DNA of 64,000 nucleotides from Polytrichum commune (GCA_950295325.1 OX485808.1:11224501-11288500), one strand, 5' to 3'; positions 50,801 to 60,510 are shown, counted from the first letter of the stretch. A program made the numbers and translations. The notes: generated by a model from the letters alone, not told the origin.

Positions 50801-51111
50801 ATCGACTAACCGATTTGGAAGCACTTGACGAAGGGAGGAGAATGGCGGCTCAACATATTGAGGCAATCCAAAGAAGGAGAAAGATTACTTTCGACAAACG
50901 ACATAAGAGAAGGGCCCTAACACCGGGAATGATGGTCATGATTCAAGACGCACGAAAGCTTGAATTTCCGGCGAAATTCAATGCGGTATGGTTAGGACCT
51001 TACCTTGTCTATGAGGTCTTTCCTAATAATTCAATTCAATTGGAAACGTTGAATGGTGAGCTCTTTCCTACCCGTACATCGGGAAGTAGATGTAAGGAGT
51101 ACCGAGCTTGA
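44872..51111 (+). CDS. Gag-pol polyprotein of the Ty3/gypsy element (2079 codons, one frame)
   Basis: A single frame from ATG to TGA. Domains in order: retrotransposon gag (about residues 155-320); a CCHC zinc knuckle CVQCGQPGHTRQFC near 432; a second Cys/His-rich patch near 500-530; aspartic protease around 850 (LVDGGSS); reverse transcriptase with CVDYRKLNSC near 1275 and FVDDF near 1373; RNase H starting YCDAS near 1520; an integrase HHCC zinc domain near 1725-1770; and the integrase core from GIDYVGEV near 1798 through TPYHPQTNGQTERVN. Gag and Pol share one frame, so no frameshift is needed to make Pol. It ends 61 bp before the 3' LTR. It looks whole. The open frames on the opposite strand are shadows. 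Confidence 0.97.
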   Translation: MQGRTRSQKPSLIVGLEKSTRKRRSSKISDRLEQDNVRIESCLNVEPRTRSILDTLELGAQLEEEITPSKLSGETSSENYTLREEFPVEVDRGLLNSSPVTMAEERGMDPPPIPPIPPIPPIPLIDPLVRPRGLPIVVPQNLAAMDMPSHLPKFYGTKDEDPSRHMERYIERLASFLITDPGYWLVWFPTTLEGEAYEWYRDHAEGHFRGWEQLQREFLNEFRPEVGQSTALRALSSLKQGREEEISAYIRRFDLVCTRFVGTMLNDDTLKQFFIQGFFKSGTIRGVLERNPLTLADAKRAARDIENLDKDHERLWRREDELIPQFIPIRPRVVAVEPAKYENQIPYAIVDTGPRPLAVREPAPLLALPAPRTDPHLEEVERRLGASQLGFQEAMIKQMQSLTDQMSLMIRSQQPGPPPPVESGRHSSGLWCVQCGQPGHTRQFCRSGQNRDQRGNGNPPQQNQRGQAPPHYGNGSNRGPQPRGQGGQNLEKKEFHPFCGRWHAQGQCWSEGQEFNCSNCGGSHPSDTCRQPDKIINVPYPVANPQQQARDNMRGARPQGVPANELRPPNLYYDHSNARQTFHPPAGLQTTTGYIPIQNRQGVPPNGSNGRQAPPTDPGPSNSQDVRFMDGVLEATCDDMLPLPTRIGEEQSQWPPHTNAITYELVKGKGVVEEAPALAVTTRARRGDAPLEVGIGEQGNYSSDEEINLSELDRVARRATKDVERENIILQDRERTNAVHDLDNSDVGEWEGPGVPVDEFDVVGNSKVKRSTGYDLWADLSTLKADITFGQLLEISPTARKTLKEGMPVYKRMRKVKAKIAARIQSQGGRDVKAIEIEVVIVDKVVLNVLVDGGSSLNILPEDTMKKLGLGLTGPSPLVINMANQSSTTPLGMIKDCRMTTGGEEYLVTFHVIKMHSNKDTFLILLGRPWLRMANAMVNWGGPKPSITYGPEGNRVIVSIGSLEGWMKKEMYLPLEKEIDDLNENEIGKALVGVVHPEGQRVVIDSGSGSLGPNFYNYGDNGDYAQWLREYPESEVDVMVTFHQVGLGSEFPSVSLGEGSLLEPCEVLTEEEWISGGLTPWVDDVEEGEVSLIHVDGTQEEDVIIESSKLEEPLHFKTTSTGIVVGQDVKDYPNVPSDWYRNKEEQAHVSEADWRYVDVKLKNGKTRQMKMGSKLGEKEVREYSNLVDEFSDTFAWSYDELKGIPREMVEHRIPLIPGARPIKQKERRMNPQLQLLVKAELERLLKAGFIKPVEITDWVSPMVLVKKKNGKLRVCVDYRKLNSCTQKDHFPLPFITLLLEEVGGHSRYTFMDGYAGYNQISIALQDIHKTAFTTPWGTFVWVVMPFGLCNAPATFQRLVMYIFTDLLFKSMTVFVDDFSTQSNVDDHLHCVREALVRCRKMRLALNPDKTFLGVNKGVLLGYVVSEKGREPDPDKIAAISDLATPTNSKGISKLLGHVGWYRELIPNFSKIAVPITHLLKKDVKFEWTDACQKAFEELRDRLSTYPVLIPPNWGKPFHVYCDASNVAIGSALCQATGEKEKDQPIAYASKQLTPAERNYSTTERECLAMVFSVKKFRHYLMCNPVVFFVDHMAIKYLINKAELSGRLARWVLLLEEFDYTVEYKPGRMHLQADHLSRLSEEIGKNPVNDMLVDDSLFVVTSTPAWYAGIVEFLTTHKLPKEWTKEERRKVRVNSRQFVVVGHRLFRRGSDGILRRCVSKTEVEAILIACHDSACGGHFSGQLTGQKILRAGYFWPTLFKDAHDYVRKCDACQRYARDDLRMEMPLHVSLPLILFEKWGIDYVGEVHPQSSKGMKYIVVATEYLTKWAEAKAVKTDTAEHAATFMYENIISRFGVPKILVSDRGTHFLNDLIREMTEKFKIDHRKTTPYHPQTNGQTERVNGILVSILRKTVIDSKRDWDTKLTAALWAYRTTYKVTTRATPFSLVYGLEATLPIEYEVESLRVAVSTRLTESQSLRNRLTDLEALDEGRRMAAQHIEAIQRRRKITFDKRHKRRALTPGMMVMIQDARKLEFPAKFNAVWLGPYLVYEVFPNNSIQLETLNGELFPTRTSGSRCKEYRA

Positions 51112-51172
51112 CTAGGCAACTTACCCTTGGAGCAAGAGATGTTTGGATTCATCCCCCGATGGTCGCCAATTA

Positions 51173-53048
51173 TGTGAGCCCAAAAGGGTGCCCACATTTA
51201 GTCTTAGACCCTTGAAACGTTAGTTGATGCACTTTGAAGTAGCATGTTACTTCACAAAAATATAAAAAGAGTGAAATGTTAGTCTTAGAAGTACCATGTT
51301 GTAAGAGGCTAGGATGTGAGTTGTTATTGTGTTTTTACCTTCGGAAGGATTTGAGTGAATGAGGATAGGTAAGGAGAACTTGGATTGAGTAGTTAGTGAG
51401 TAGGCTAGTACAAATGGATGGAGACAACCAAAGTGACTCAAGAGGCAAGTGCATTCGAATTGGGATGAATGGAGGATCACATGGAGCGCACAAGTGGACC
51501 ACCTCATCATGGCCACTTAATGGGGAAGGCCCAAGGAAGAATGCAAGGTGGAGGATAAGCAAATTCTCAAAGCACCAATCAAATCACGAGTTAAGCATCG
51601 TGGTTTGAATTAAGTGGTGAGCGACGATTTGGAAAAGTAAGGGGAGAAAGTTATGGCGGCGGAAAGCGAAGGAGGCTAAGTTTGGGTTGAAGCATCCCAA
51701 GTTTGGTAAAGTGTGGTAGGTAGAAAGCCAAGGCTAGTTAAATGTTCGAATTAGGATCCTTGTTGATCATTTGAGGGAGGAAGGCTTAGAAGATAGGATT
51801 GGCGCCTACTAAGTAGGAGGAAATCTCAAGGGCTTATCGTGAGCCTTGAGGGTGCTCACCCCCTCAAGCTTACTATATAATCCCTCATTCTTCCCTCACT
51901 CATCCTCTCTTTCTTTTGTGCTCCAAGGCACCCCACGAGTTATAAGTGTGGGTGTGGGAAGCCATATTGGAGCACATGTGTGTGCTTAGTTTTTAGTTTG
52001 AGAGCCAAGGCTTGTTAGCCTTGAAGAGGGCTTGACCTCTTGGTAGAATTAGTGTTGACGTGAAGGATTTTAAAGTTAATTCATGATTCCAATTTGTGGT
52101 ACTTTAAGTTCATGTTTTGAATACACGTGGTTGCAAGTTCCATGTTTAAGAGTTGAGCACTTGATGTTGTGATGAGTGCAAAAATATACTTGTGTGGATT
52201 AGTTAGTCTTAGTGAAGTTAGGAAATTCTCTCTCCCCCTCTCCTCTCTAGGATTTTAGGATTTTAGGATTAGAGAAGAATCGTGTGATTAGAAAGGGGTT
52301 GTTAGTAGAATTAGGGAAATTAGGTAGGAAGATTAGTTAAGGGCTTGAATAATTAGTGAGGTAGTTGGGGATTACAACTACAAAGTTGTGGGTTCATGAA
52401 GGAGCTGGGTTTATGAAGGAGCTGGGTTTGTTTAGTTAGAAAGTAAAGAGCTGGGTTTATGAAGGACCTGGGTTTGTTTAGTTAGAAGCTAAGGAGCTGG
52501 GTTTATGAAGGAGCTGGGTTTGTTTAGTTAGAAGCTAAGGAGCTGGGTTCATGAAGGAGCTGGGTTTATGAAGGAGCTGGGTTTGTTTAGTTAGAAGCTA
52601 AGAAGCTGGGTTTATGAAGGAGCTGGGTTTATGAAGGAGCTAGGTTTATGTAATTAGAAAGTAAAGAGATGGGTTCATGAAGGAGCTTAGTAGATAGCCT
52701 ACCTAATTAGCTCATAGACAAGTAGTTAGTTACATTATGCTAGTTAGTGTTATGTGTGGCTTTCACAAGTAAATGTATTTGAGATTGACTATAGAGAATA
52801 GTGTTTTTTTTAACACTTGCATCCTCTCTTTAAAAATAAACCACGTGCACGACTTAATGGAGAATGTGGAGCACTCTCGCGATGGCAAGACAAAGGAAGC
52901 AAAGACCAAAGTTAAATCCAAGACCACTTGAAGGGTGAACCTTGCACTATGGACTCATCCAAGTCCAAATCCAATACCGCGGAGGAATGTGAGCCCAAAC
53001 CCACTACTCGGACTACGGACGCTTAAGGGTGGGGGGTTTGGCCTCACA
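51173..53048 (+). repeat. 3' LTR
   Basis: Nearly identical to the 5' LTR (one substitution seen, near 52019, and one 17-bp minisatellite unit fewer). It ends CTCACA and is followed directly by the target duplication GTGAC at 53049-53053. The bases just before it (51112-51172) contain no obvious polypurine tract. Confidence 0.95.
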
Positions 53049-53053
53049 GTGAC

Positions 53054-54860
53054 CATATGTGAATCATTTACTGCAGATAAATCAATTTTGAGCATTTACC
53101 TACACTATTCAAAAATTACGTTATTATAACTTGAGATAATAACAAAACTTAATTTATTTGTTATATAATGTTTTGTTGTTTGAGGTCATGGGAGTCACAA
53201 ATCCAATTTGTTCAGAATGTATGATAGGGGAATACAAGGCTCATGTTACCAAAAATATGCAAAATGTGTGCATATGAAACTAAGTGAAGGAAAATACGAG
53301 TGCAATTGCACCTATCTAATATAATAAATTCATTGATTTCATTATCCTTGACATCTCAACCCAAATAGATGAACCTTATTGCCAATTCTTCAAAACCCCT
53401 CGAATACGGTTTCCTAAAGAAAGAATAATTAGCACGTAATCTCTTTTGCAAAGTGAAACTAATTCATGATAAATTCTCCCTTGTAGAGTTTGCAAACGAT
53501 TTTTTAAGACACATAATAACATTTCAAAACTAACAAACTTGAAATTGGTGGCTCATATTTGACTAATTTGTTTATTCTCAACTTGATAATCTATCTAGAC
53601 TTTGCATTACATTGCATGCCATTAGCATTGCATTGTTCATGGGTTGAGAAGTTTCTTCATAGAATCTTGCTTCATTGCAATATATGTCACGTCTAGAATG
53701 TTTCTCCTTTGCCCATAATCGTTTACAACCATGACACCTATACATGCATGTGTCCATGTGTGAAGCCAACCAGGTCAGACTCTAACAATTGTCATGTGGT
53801 ACAGTAGGCCTATGATGTACTAAGTTATTGATAATTAAACCATTGATAATAAACCAAAGTTGTTTTTCTAAGACAACTTTTGTATCCACTTCTCCAGTTA
53901 CATTGGATTGGTGGTAGAGTGGACAAATTTACTTCTTAAGCAATGGGTTTCATTTCCTAGGAAAAGTGGGCTAGTCAAGAAAAGTAATCATTAAGACACG
54001 TCTACCTTTAGATTCTTTGCAGGGTGAATTTGATACTCAATGTGAGGTGTACATAATATTCTAGAGATCCTAATATCTGATTTTGAAGGAAATGGACTTG
54101 GAATTTGGTTGACACAAGTTGCAAGTTTGTTTTCAATAATGTTGTGTGCTAGTTTTGAGCTTGCAAAAGAACAATCCATCAAGGGTTCAAACAAAATTCT
54201 TCATCCATTAATCTATTTTCTCATGCACAAGTACATCTCATACATACCTTTGGTTACGATCACTACCTAGTGACATGCTTGGGGATAGTGCCACAAATAT
54301 AGATAGGATTAAGATTTGTGGTATATGTGAGGATCTTCCCAATACAAACATCATCCTCTTAAAAGTGTCAAGTTCACAAAAACATAAACCATGAAACCCT
54401 AACACTCTTGGTGGTGGTGGGGGGGGGGGGGAAGGGGAACACAACATGCATGAACAACAAGAACATTCAAGAACGTGCATAAACATGCATGAACATTCAA
54501 GGTTTCTGATTGTATTAAGAATCCGTAACAAGCATGGAGCTCATGACCAAACCAAGGTAGAGTCCCATGCTAATGGGTTTCTCAACAACTTATAATGATG
54601 TCATCTTGCCTACATTCAATACACCATCTTCCACAAGCTCAAGAACATGCTCGGGAACATCGGCTCTTCTAGAAATATCCAATGCAATATCAAATATGTT
54701 AACTTAACAACTTCCACTTAGCCCAAAACATTGCTCAACCACCACTACTCAAACCCGACACTAATAAACCTCATATAGAATGGAAGGGTGAAATTGAGTG
54801 AAGAAAGAAGCAAATGGAGAACTAGAAAGCGCGTAAGCAAAGCAAGGCATGGGGAGCCAA
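53054..54860. other. AT-rich spacer, nothing recognised
   Basis: No gene or delimited mobile element. A plus-strand G-run of 13 lies at 54419-54431, preceded by (GTG)n. Confidence 0.45.
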
Positions 54861-55024
54861 GAAACAAATGAGCACAAACCCTAAACCATACCCGGCCATA
54901 CCCTCTGGAGACTCAATTGAGAGCCGCCTATACACTTGGGGGGAAACAAATGAGCACAAACCCTAAACCATACCCGGCCATACCCTCAGGAGACTCAATT
55001 GAGAGCCGCCTATACACTTGGGGG
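54861..55024. repeat. 82-bp tandem duplication
   Basis: Two head-to-tail copies, 54861-54942 and 54943-55024, apparently differ at one base (CCCTCTGG / CCCTCAGG). Each includes AAACCCTAAACC, which resembles plant telomeric sequence, but not as an array. A recent local duplication. Confidence 0.9.
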
Positions 55025-55350
55025 TCCAACCAATTTCCGCCTCCTCTTGACATCAAACATCTAATTTACCGTCATTTCTTTTTATTGAACCGGTTGGTTT
55101 CATATACTCTCTGTTTTACAACCTATCTATGTATTCAATTTTCATCCGGTTGTTTGTCAAGTTCAATTGGCTATTTTTACATTGACTTCCAACTCTTCCC
55201 GTGCATTAGTTCCCACTTACTTATGGTACGAAGAATCCATTAGGGTTTATCCGCATGGAGCGGTTCCCATAACACAAGGTACATCCTCATCCTTATACAT
55301 ATTCAAGCTTACTTTGAATAAATCGATGAACTTGGCTTAGTCTTGTTAAG

Positions 55351-55742
55351 CAGTGTTCAAGATTGAAGCCCTCGTATGAGTTTCGTTTTGAAGGGCTTTC
55401 AAATTTCAACTCTTCAATTGAAGGGTTGGTTCAAATCCAAGATGTCAATCTAAGAATATAGAACTGAAATACAAAACTCTTATTAAACTTGTGCAGGAAT
55501 TACATGGTACATGTTTCTAGTACAATGTGAAGAATTAAGAATCAACCATTTGACTCCACTTCTTGTATTGACAATGCCTTACACTTGTTGGTTTTTGTGG
55601 TGGGCAGATTGTATTGAGGACTTCAAGTGACATCTTCATTTCCAATTTGGGGTTGCATTTTGAAGGGTTGTTTTGAGAGAGGTATATTTTGAAGGGCCAA
55701 ATCGCGTTTGAAGGGCATTGAAGACTTCAATCTTGAACATCG
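55351..55742. mobile_element. hAT-type MITE
   Basis: The element is flanked by an exact 8-bp target duplication, TTGTTAAG, at 55343-55350 and 55743-55750. The 18-bp terminal inverted repeats CAGTGTTCAAGATTGAAG and (reverse complement of the right end) CGATGTTCAAGATTGAAG match at 16 of 18. At 392 bp it has no coding capacity. TTGAAGGG(C/T) recurs about five times near both ends, like the subterminal transposase-binding repeats of hAT elements. Confidence 0.85.
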
Positions 55743-55943
55743 TTGTTAAGCACATGGGATTCGCAAATGAGACATAACACCAAATCAAAATCACCACTAA
55801 CACCACGAGCAATACCGGAGTTCATACACAATAAACACTTTCATGTATTCAAAATGCCACCATTGTGGATACAAACATCTATGCCGAGCATAGTGCCAAG
55901 AGCCTCAAGTCGAATCGATGTAGTGGCCACTTGCCTAGACTAA

Positions 55944-57434
55944 GGGCCAAGTTCCATGTGCTGGTCCCAATCCGTTTGTTAAATGGGTGAGAAACGGGTG
56001 ACATCATCCAAAAAATGGGTGATGTCACCCATTTTATGGAGGGGTACTTCTCTGTGGGCTGCCGGTTTATTTCGATTTCCCACTTTCTAACTAAATTTGG
56101 TGAGTGATAAGACATGACACTTTATGAAGGTCACCGGCAATGGAGGTCATCATCATTTAACTTTTTCATATTTGATTTGCACATCAATTTTCATACATTT
56201 ATTGAATGAATTCCAAATTACGTGTTGTTGATATGCGTAGGTTGGTACTACTGTCATCTATAGAAATATGTAAATATTTATATATATTGTTTTTTTAGTT
56301 GAAATTGTCATTGTACATTGTTTATAAGTGATTTTTGATACATTTCTTTATTAAACCCGACACGTAACATGGGCCATCATTAGTACATATTGACTAGAAT
56401 TAAGATAGCGGTAGTCTAGAATGAGCTTAAAGAGAAAACACATAGTTCATTATTTTTGCGATAATAGATTTGCAAAATTAACATGCATTTACATGGTTTA
56501 GGGTTTGCTACATGGTTTAGGGTTTGCCTTGTAGAAGAATTGAATTATTATAGAGGAGAGATTCCTCATGTGATTGTCAATATGTGGTTTAGCTTATTGA
56601 CGCAATCCATGAATCATCTAATTACTTTGGTCAAGATTGGGTAAAAGGCTATAGTAGGACAACCTAATTTAAAATCATAATTAGTCTAAGAATGTCAAAA
56701 ATTTAGATTAATGTTGACTACATTGTAAATTTCAATTTACACTAATTTTTAAAAATTTAAATGCAAGAGTATGGACTATACCCACGTGCCCCCAATTTTG
56801 GTGAGTAAATGGCCTACTCACTACCGGATTGTTGTTCGGGTAATTAGAGTGAGGCGAGTGGCTGTCAACATTGCATGTACTTGATACATAGAGATTTTTT
56901 AAGATTATACTCCTAATTGATAATCTAATTGTCAATGTAACCACTACATAAAGTGAAATAATCATGTGTTTGTTTTAATAAAACAACATTGTGACACCTA
57001 AATGATACCAATATAGTTTTTTAAATATTTCATGAGTGTTTCCTTTGGTTTGTTTGCCTTATATCTATATATATATATATATAGTTAAGATCTAGATTCT
57101 AAAAACATCATAAAATACACGTTCCCTAGGAGTACTCCTCAAAAGAAATAACTTGAAGAACAAAGTGGCCTTTAGTATCCAAGGGTGTACCATAGGTGAC
57201 CGGCCGATCCGGTCACCATAGCTTTCTAACCGGCACATGTCCTTCTTGTGAATGTTAGGACCGCTGGTCCTTTGGCACCCGTTCTTGCATAACACAAAAT
57301 GTGGGACACCCATCCATGGGGGGTACCAGTCCTTAGGTGAGAAGGATGGGCACATGGCACCACCCTCTTTTCACCGGCCCACCCATTTATTTAAAAAAAA
57401 AACCGGACTGGGACCGGCACATGGAACTTGGCCC
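55944..57434. mobile_element. Non-autonomous PIF/Harbinger-type DNA transposon
   Basis: The 31-bp terminal inverted repeats begin GGGCCAAGTTCCATGTGCTG at the left and, from the right, GGGCCAAGTTCCATGTGCCG. They differ at only a couple of positions. A 3-bp TAA occurs directly on both sides (55941-55943 and 57435-57437). GGGCC ends plus a TAA duplication indicate PIF/Harbinger. The 1491-bp interior has only short frames, so it depends on a transposase made elsewhere. It contains small palindromes, e.g. GGTGACCGG-CCGAT-CCGGTCACC near 57196. Confidence 0.82.
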
Positions 57435-57437
57435 TAA

Positions 57438-58700
57438 TGTTGTTGGAAAATACTATCTTTGTACTTCTTCTCTTTGAGCACCTTTTTAGCTTGTCATTCT
57501 CCTTGAGCACCATTATAATGATAAACCTACTTGGGCGGGGTTGTATTTACAACACAACACCTTGTCAACTCCGAAGGCTTAGGATATGTGACATGCATCC
57601 ATGCACGGTAGAAGCCTATATGTAAATTATGGTCTTTTATGGAATAATATTTTCATTGAGCCAGCTAGGCAAGACAATACTAAAGTTTGAGACGAAATTT
57701 AAAAAGTTAAAACAACGTTACATGCAATTTTATCATGTATATAAAGTAATTGTAATATACTAAGGCATCATTTAGATGAATGAATTTGCGGAGCTTAGAT
57801 AGACCCCTTCCACCATTCATGATGACATGGCCTTCGTGAACCGGCTACTAGGGCAATGCACATGGCTTGAGTGCTCTTCCACATTTAAACAACTCTAGAG
57901 GCACAACACATGAAGAGATTTGTACACATGGGTACACAATGCACAAATGCCGGTGTACCTATTCCAAATGCTACTAGTATTCAACACTTAAATCTTTGCC
58001 CTAACTTAAACTCCCCCCCCCCCTAATCCCAATTTCCATGAAAGTGCTCAACCGACAAAATGTAATCAGATCTCGTCCAAAGCTTCACCGACATGGGAGA
58101 AGTCTAAGTGTTATTGGATTGCGTGCGCACAATGTTGCTCATATCCACAAATTTCATAGATGTTAAGCTTAGGACAATTTTTTATGTGTTGGTTGTTCCA
58201 ATAATTTGCAACCCCCCCCTCCCCTCCCACAAAAACCACCAAAGAAGCCACAACTATTGAGTATTGGCATGTCATCCAACACACTCTGTCCAATAATCCA
58301 AGCCCATTTTTTGCAAGGTACTAGATTGAACATAAACTTATTACATCTTCATCCATTTCCAATTTTTTTTTTTGTTCGTGGTCATCCTTTCAAACCTAGT
58401 AGAAATATACCTTTCATAATGGAATTCTCACAACATTACACAAATCCTTGATTACGTTCTGTGGGACCGGTTATCACATGAACATAATTCTCCTTTAACT
58501 ATGGGATTCTATGTTTAAGGGGAGCACCTGGGCTGTGGACTTTTGACAAGTAGCTGTAAATCATCATAGTTTGTAAATTACGACCACTTTCTTTGGAAAA
58601 TAACCATTATGTAGTTGCTTAGTAATGCTATGCCATTTGATGCAGTAGAAATAGCCCAACAACCTTTATGATAATTCTCGAGCACCGGTTCCCCACGCCG
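57438..58700. other. AT-rich spacer upstream of TOM9
   Basis: No gene recognised. Minus-strand G-runs appear as C-runs at 58013-58023 and 58212-58219. Confidence 0.45.
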
Positions 58701-59134
58701 AGGCCAACCGAAAGCCTCCATTTGTCAAAAAAGAAATATTATGCTTGAATCATACAAAAGAAGCAACAATGGGCGAAAAGGCCACAACAAGTGTTACCCA
58801 ATCGTGGCCGTCGGTAAACGAGCGGCGGAGATTCTCTTTCCATATAGAACGCACTGGGAACATGAAGAGAACGCTACGTCAGTGAGATCCATTGGGAACG
58901 TTCAGAGGGGGAGGAAAGCAAAGGAAAGGAGCCGAGCTGGGAGGCATGCTAGGGTTCCACGCCAGGGTTTGCAGCGTCCGCTCACCCCTGGCATTCTTCA
59001 CCGGATTGCGGCCAGCAGGAGTACAGGCCAAGGTCGCAGATCCTACAGTTGGTTAGGCATTCCGATTGCGGTTCTAAGAAGCTGCAGATTGTGCAATACG
59101 GCGGAGATTTGACCCCGGGAGGTGGGTTTTAGCG
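58701..59134 (+). promoter_or_regulatory. Probable promoter and 5' UTR of the TOM9 gene
   Basis: G+C content rises from about 58,700 towards the start codon. An open frame of 123 codons (58741-59112) lies here but has no recognisable domain and ends 20 bp before the TOM9 ATG. I read the region as promoter plus leader rather than a gene. A leader intron cannot be excluded. Confidence 0.4.
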
Positions 59135-59452
59135 ATGGCGGCCCCAATCGCTGCAGAGAGGGGTGCTGGTGCCGCAGGAGGGAAGGGATGGGGCAGAACG
59201 CCGAGCTTCAACGTCACAGGCTCAGGTGTTTATCAGAAGGCCGTAAGGGCAGCCAGCAACACCGCGCGGTTCAGCCAGAAGCTGCTGTGGAGCACAGGCA
59301 AGGCAGCCTGGATCGCTGGAACTACCTTTTTGGTGTTGGTTGTGCCTCTCATCATCGAAATGGACCGTGAACAGCAGATGGTGGACCTCGAGAGTCAGCA
59401 AGCAGGCCTACTGGGAGCACCTACTCAACCGGCCATGCCTGCCATCAAGTGA
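59135..59452 (+). CDS. TOM9: Mitochondrial import receptor subunit TOM9 (plant TOM22)
   Basis: A single-exon frame of 105 aa. Residues about 49-96 (QKLLWSTGKAAWIAGTTFLV then LVVPLIIEMDRE...QQAGLLGAP) match the plant TOM9/TOM22 core almost word for word. One membrane span covers about residues 57-75. As usual in plants, the protein lacks the long acidic cytosolic receptor domain of fungal and animal Tom22; its short Gly/Ala-rich N-terminus is not conserved. It acts in the outer mitochondrial membrane as a core subunit that organises the TOM pore. ATG choice: GCGATGGCG context, first ATG of the conserved frame, length equal to family members. It converges with GCVT downstream. Confidence 0.95.
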   Translation: MAAPIAAERGAGAAGGKGWGRTPSFNVTGSGVYQKAVRAASNTARFSQKLLWSTGKAAWIAGTTFLVLVVPLIIEMDREQQMVDLESQQAGLLGAPTQPAMPAIK

Positions 59453-60385
59453 TGATGACGATGCACTACGCTGATGCTCTTGCCCTTTCCTCTCACATTT
59501 TTGTTGCATGGACGCTGGTCATGTCGGACATCATCGCAGCTCGCAGGGGTCTTAGGGCCACGTCCTTTTTTTCTTTCACACATTTTTGCCGTTTAAACGG
59601 ATATTGGTGACGTGGACATAGCAGCTGTACGCAGTTCGTCTGCTGTGCTGAGGATCTGCTTTATCGATTGTTACTTGAGGAGAGGGTTGGGCGACAATGT
59701 GTGATTTAGGGCAATGTGTAATTCAGAGCAGGGTAGGGTAGGGGAAGCTTAGTAGTGGCCCGTGAACATGTAGGACCAATGGGGAGCATTGGTCTTTACT
59801 TGTATAGGATCCTTTTGGTTGATTGTCTGCTGTGTTGATGTGCACATTTGTGCGATCGTCACCATCTAGTTTGGATCACTGTGTTGGTTGGACAGAGGTG
59901 ATTTGCCTCGTCCATTTACTTAAGGGCATCAGTGGAGCATAGTGCAGTAACACTCTTGATGATGCGGGATTACAAAGCAAGGCCACACAACTGCTGCTCT
60001 CAAAATTCTTTGTTAGCAAAATGCCCACCCGGGGCAAGCATTATCTCCTGCAGCTTGTTGGCAGTGAGCAGCAATTGTTGAAATCTTCCATTATGTACTT
60101 TAAATTGCATATTGATAATTCAATCAAAGCTGTACTCAAGTGGAGAAATGTGCACATTACATGTGAGATGACATTGAATGACGTGTTTCATAGGAACCTG
60201 ACTACCCTAAATTCCAGAACAAGGTTGTGCATGTCACATTGGATCTGCGTATTTTCTAAAAGTAATGAGTCATTGTTCCGTAGTGAAGAATTTGTGCTTT
60301 TGTTTGATGTTGGACCACAGTGTGCAAAAGCTGGACTTCGTTAAGTCTGTCATCTATAATCGCATTATAGAATACCTGAGTTATC
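59453..60385 (+). other. 3' UTR and flank of TOM9
   Basis: The sequence after the stop is T/G-rich, as expected for a plant 3' UTR, to roughly 60100. A frame of 107 codons (60021-60344) shows no domain and is judged non-coding. Confidence 0.4.
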
Positions 60386-60401
60386 ATGAAAGGGCAATCT
60401 C

Positions 60402-60494
60402 TTTTTTTTTTTTTTTTTGAGACAGAAGGCCAAACGGGCCAACGCCAAAAATTAATACGACAAAAGAAAAATACACGCGCTCACAGAGGGGAGG
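60402..60494 (-). mobile_element. Short retroposed fragment with poly(A) tail (5'-truncated LINE or SINE)
   Basis: A 93-bp insert is flanked by a perfect 16-bp target duplication, ATGAAAGGGCAATCTC, at 60386-60401 and 60495-60510. On the minus strand it ends ...GGCCCGTTTGGCCTTCTGTC TC followed by about 17 A. The long duplication and poly(A) tail are the hallmarks of LINE-machinery insertion. The perfect duplication implies a young event. It lies between the convergent TOM9 and GCVT genes. Confidence 0.82.
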
Positions 60495-60510
60495 ATGAAA
60501 GGGCAATCTC

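Larger units (their letters stand above)
42070..53048 (+). mobile_element. Ty3/gypsy LTR retrotransposon, whole-looking and very young
   Basis: The 10.98-kb element is flanked by an exact 5-bp target duplication, GTGAC, at 42065-42069 and 53049-53053. Its LTRs begin TGTGAG and end CTCACA: left 42070-43962 (1893 bp), right 51173-53048 (1876 bp). By eye the LTRs differ by a single substitution and one 17-bp repeat unit, so insertion is recent (tens of thousands of years if plant neutral rates near 1e-8 per site per year apply). The parts are 5' LTR, leader, one gag-pol frame and 3' LTR. The domain order (RT-RNase H before integrase) places it in Ty3/gypsy. No chromodomain is apparent, so it is probably outside the chromovirus branch. 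Confidence 0.97.

Noticed and set aside
58741-59112. Open frame of 123 codons just upstream of TOM9
   Set aside because: No recognisable domain, basic and Arg-rich as expected from GC-rich leader sequence. More likely promoter/5' UTR of TOM9.
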